In this document: piece by piece, positions 13,769 to 14,231 of the stretch
Numbering within the stretch: the first letter of the stretch is position 1
Layout: every line of letters starts with the position of its first letter
From: Eubacteriales bacterium
GTDB taxonomy: Bacteria > Bacillota > Clostridia > JAQUNY01
Reading direction: 5' to 3'
Assembly (NCBI GenBank): GCA_028717405.1
Contig: JAQUNY010000029.1
Location: 1-14,231 of the forward strand
DNA length: 14,231 nucleotides
The notes under the pieces: generated by a model
Databases searched by the model: none
The model's input: only the letters and a program-made list of their open reading frames with translations
Told to the model about the DNA's origin: nothing
Program-made: the position numbers and the translations under genes

Positions 13769-14231
13769 TTATCCGCAGCAGCTGTCACCCTCGCAAGCGC
13801 AATTCACTTTTTCTTTGCCATCAAAAAAGTTTTTTAGATTATCCGGCAGCTTATAATCACCGCACGAACATGAGCACGAGCCTTCTGATCCGCCTCCCTT
13901 GGCTGCAGCGTCCGCTCCGGAAGCGATCTTCAAGATGGCGGATGCCAGCATTTCTTTCGGCGGGATTTCGTACTCCCTGCCTTCGTATTCAAATATACGG
14001 CAGTCAACATCAGTACCCCCGATATCACTGCAGCAATTACAATCATTTTCTTTAACCGACATACAGATATCTTTACCATTCACACGGATCGTAGGCGAAG
14101 ACAGAAATTTATATTGTGTTGCGAGCTCCTCGGTCTTAATTTCAGTTTTGTCGTACAGAACTCTATGGCCGGCGAGTTCAAGTGCCGGTGTAAGTGTCAT
14201 CATCACGTCGTCGAGTTCTCTGTCCGTCCCG
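13769..14231 (-). CDS. DUF2703-like cysteine-rich protein, 5' end outside the window
   Basis: The frame is open through the right edge: eight codons precede the GTG at 14206, reading GTDRELDD, and fit the family region that follows an N-terminal Cys-x-x-Cys. The true start is therefore beyond 14231 and 153 residues are visible. Family features are SSPTIRVNGKDI, then ENDCNCCSDIGGTDVDCRIFEYEGREYEIPP, followed by a segment with CSCSCG and a tail CACEGDSCCG. The function of DUF2703 is not established to my knowledge. The alternating cysteines suggest metal or metalloid binding, and the CxxC redox protein behind it supports a thiol-based pathway. Any link to arsenic genes would need the sequence to the right. 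Confidence 0.8.
   Translation of the reverse strand, partial: GTDRELDDVMMTLTPALELAGHRVLYDKTEIKTEELATQYKFLSSPTIRVNGKDICMSVKENDCNCCSDIGGTDVDCRIFEYEGREYEIPPKEMLASAILKIASGADAAAKGGGSEGSCSCSCGDYKLPDNLKNFFDGKEKVNCACEGDSCCG

Noticed and set aside
13684..13788. Longer start for the thioredoxin-fold protein at 13788
   Set aside because: It would overlap the end of the DUF2703-like gene, and the ATG at 13683 has a clear AGGAGA site.
13772..13789. Selenoprotein or stop readthrough at the cysteine-rich tail of the DUF2703-like protein
   Set aside because: The tail cysteines are coded by TGC/TGT, and the stop is TAA, not TGA.

Overview
This window reads as chromosomal DNA from a Gram-positive anaerobe of the Clostridia (inference). 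The reasons are strong AGGAGG-type ribosome sites, TTGACA/TATAAT promoters, a CIRCE-controlled groES-groEL operon, a short-form HisG with a separate HisZ, a clostridial-type small membrane protein (DUF6106-like), and a family 18 glycosidase carrying stalk and SH3 domains. All 14 recognised genes lie on the minus strand, so the text below follows the direction of transcription, from high to low coordinates. I saw no RNA genes, CRISPR arrays or insertion sequences.

14231-13300: two small cysteine-rich proteins, a DUF2703-like protein cut by the window edge and a CxxC thioredoxin-fold protein. They look like a metal/metalloid or thiol-redox pair.

13299-5045: a histidine biosynthesis operon, hisZ-hisG-hisD-hisB-purC-hisH-hisA-hisF-hisIE. 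It is headed by a textbook promoter (TTGACA-N17-TATAAT) and a 62-nt leader holding a long imperfect dyad. Together the genes cover the route from PRPP + ATP to histidine except for HisC (aminotransferase) and histidinol-phosphate phosphatase, which are not in this window. A 166-bp gap lies where hisC often sits, between hisD and hisB, and it holds a candidate internal promoter and two mutually exclusive hairpins. The purine gene purC is embedded between hisB and hisH. AICAR, the by-product of the HisH-HisF reaction, is also the purine intermediate made from the PurC product, so the insertion makes metabolic sense.

5044-2721: the groES-groEL chaperonin operon, with a perfect CIRCE operator, an intercistronic hairpin and a strong terminator with 16-bp arms.

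2720-169: a DUF6106-like membrane protein with its own promoter, followed by a membrane-anchored family 18 glycosyl hydrolase that starts at TTG.

168-1: a strong promoter (TTGACT-N17-TATAAT) firing leftward into a gene outside the window, preceded by four 10-bp direct repeats.

Most genes are ordinary housekeeping genes. The unusual material is between them: four independent short tandem-repeat arrays (10 bp x4, 14 bp x3, 13 bp x4, and about 14/17 bp x5), three of them close to promoters or a ribosome site, plus leader structures in the his operon that could carry regulation. I found no convincing new multi-gene system.
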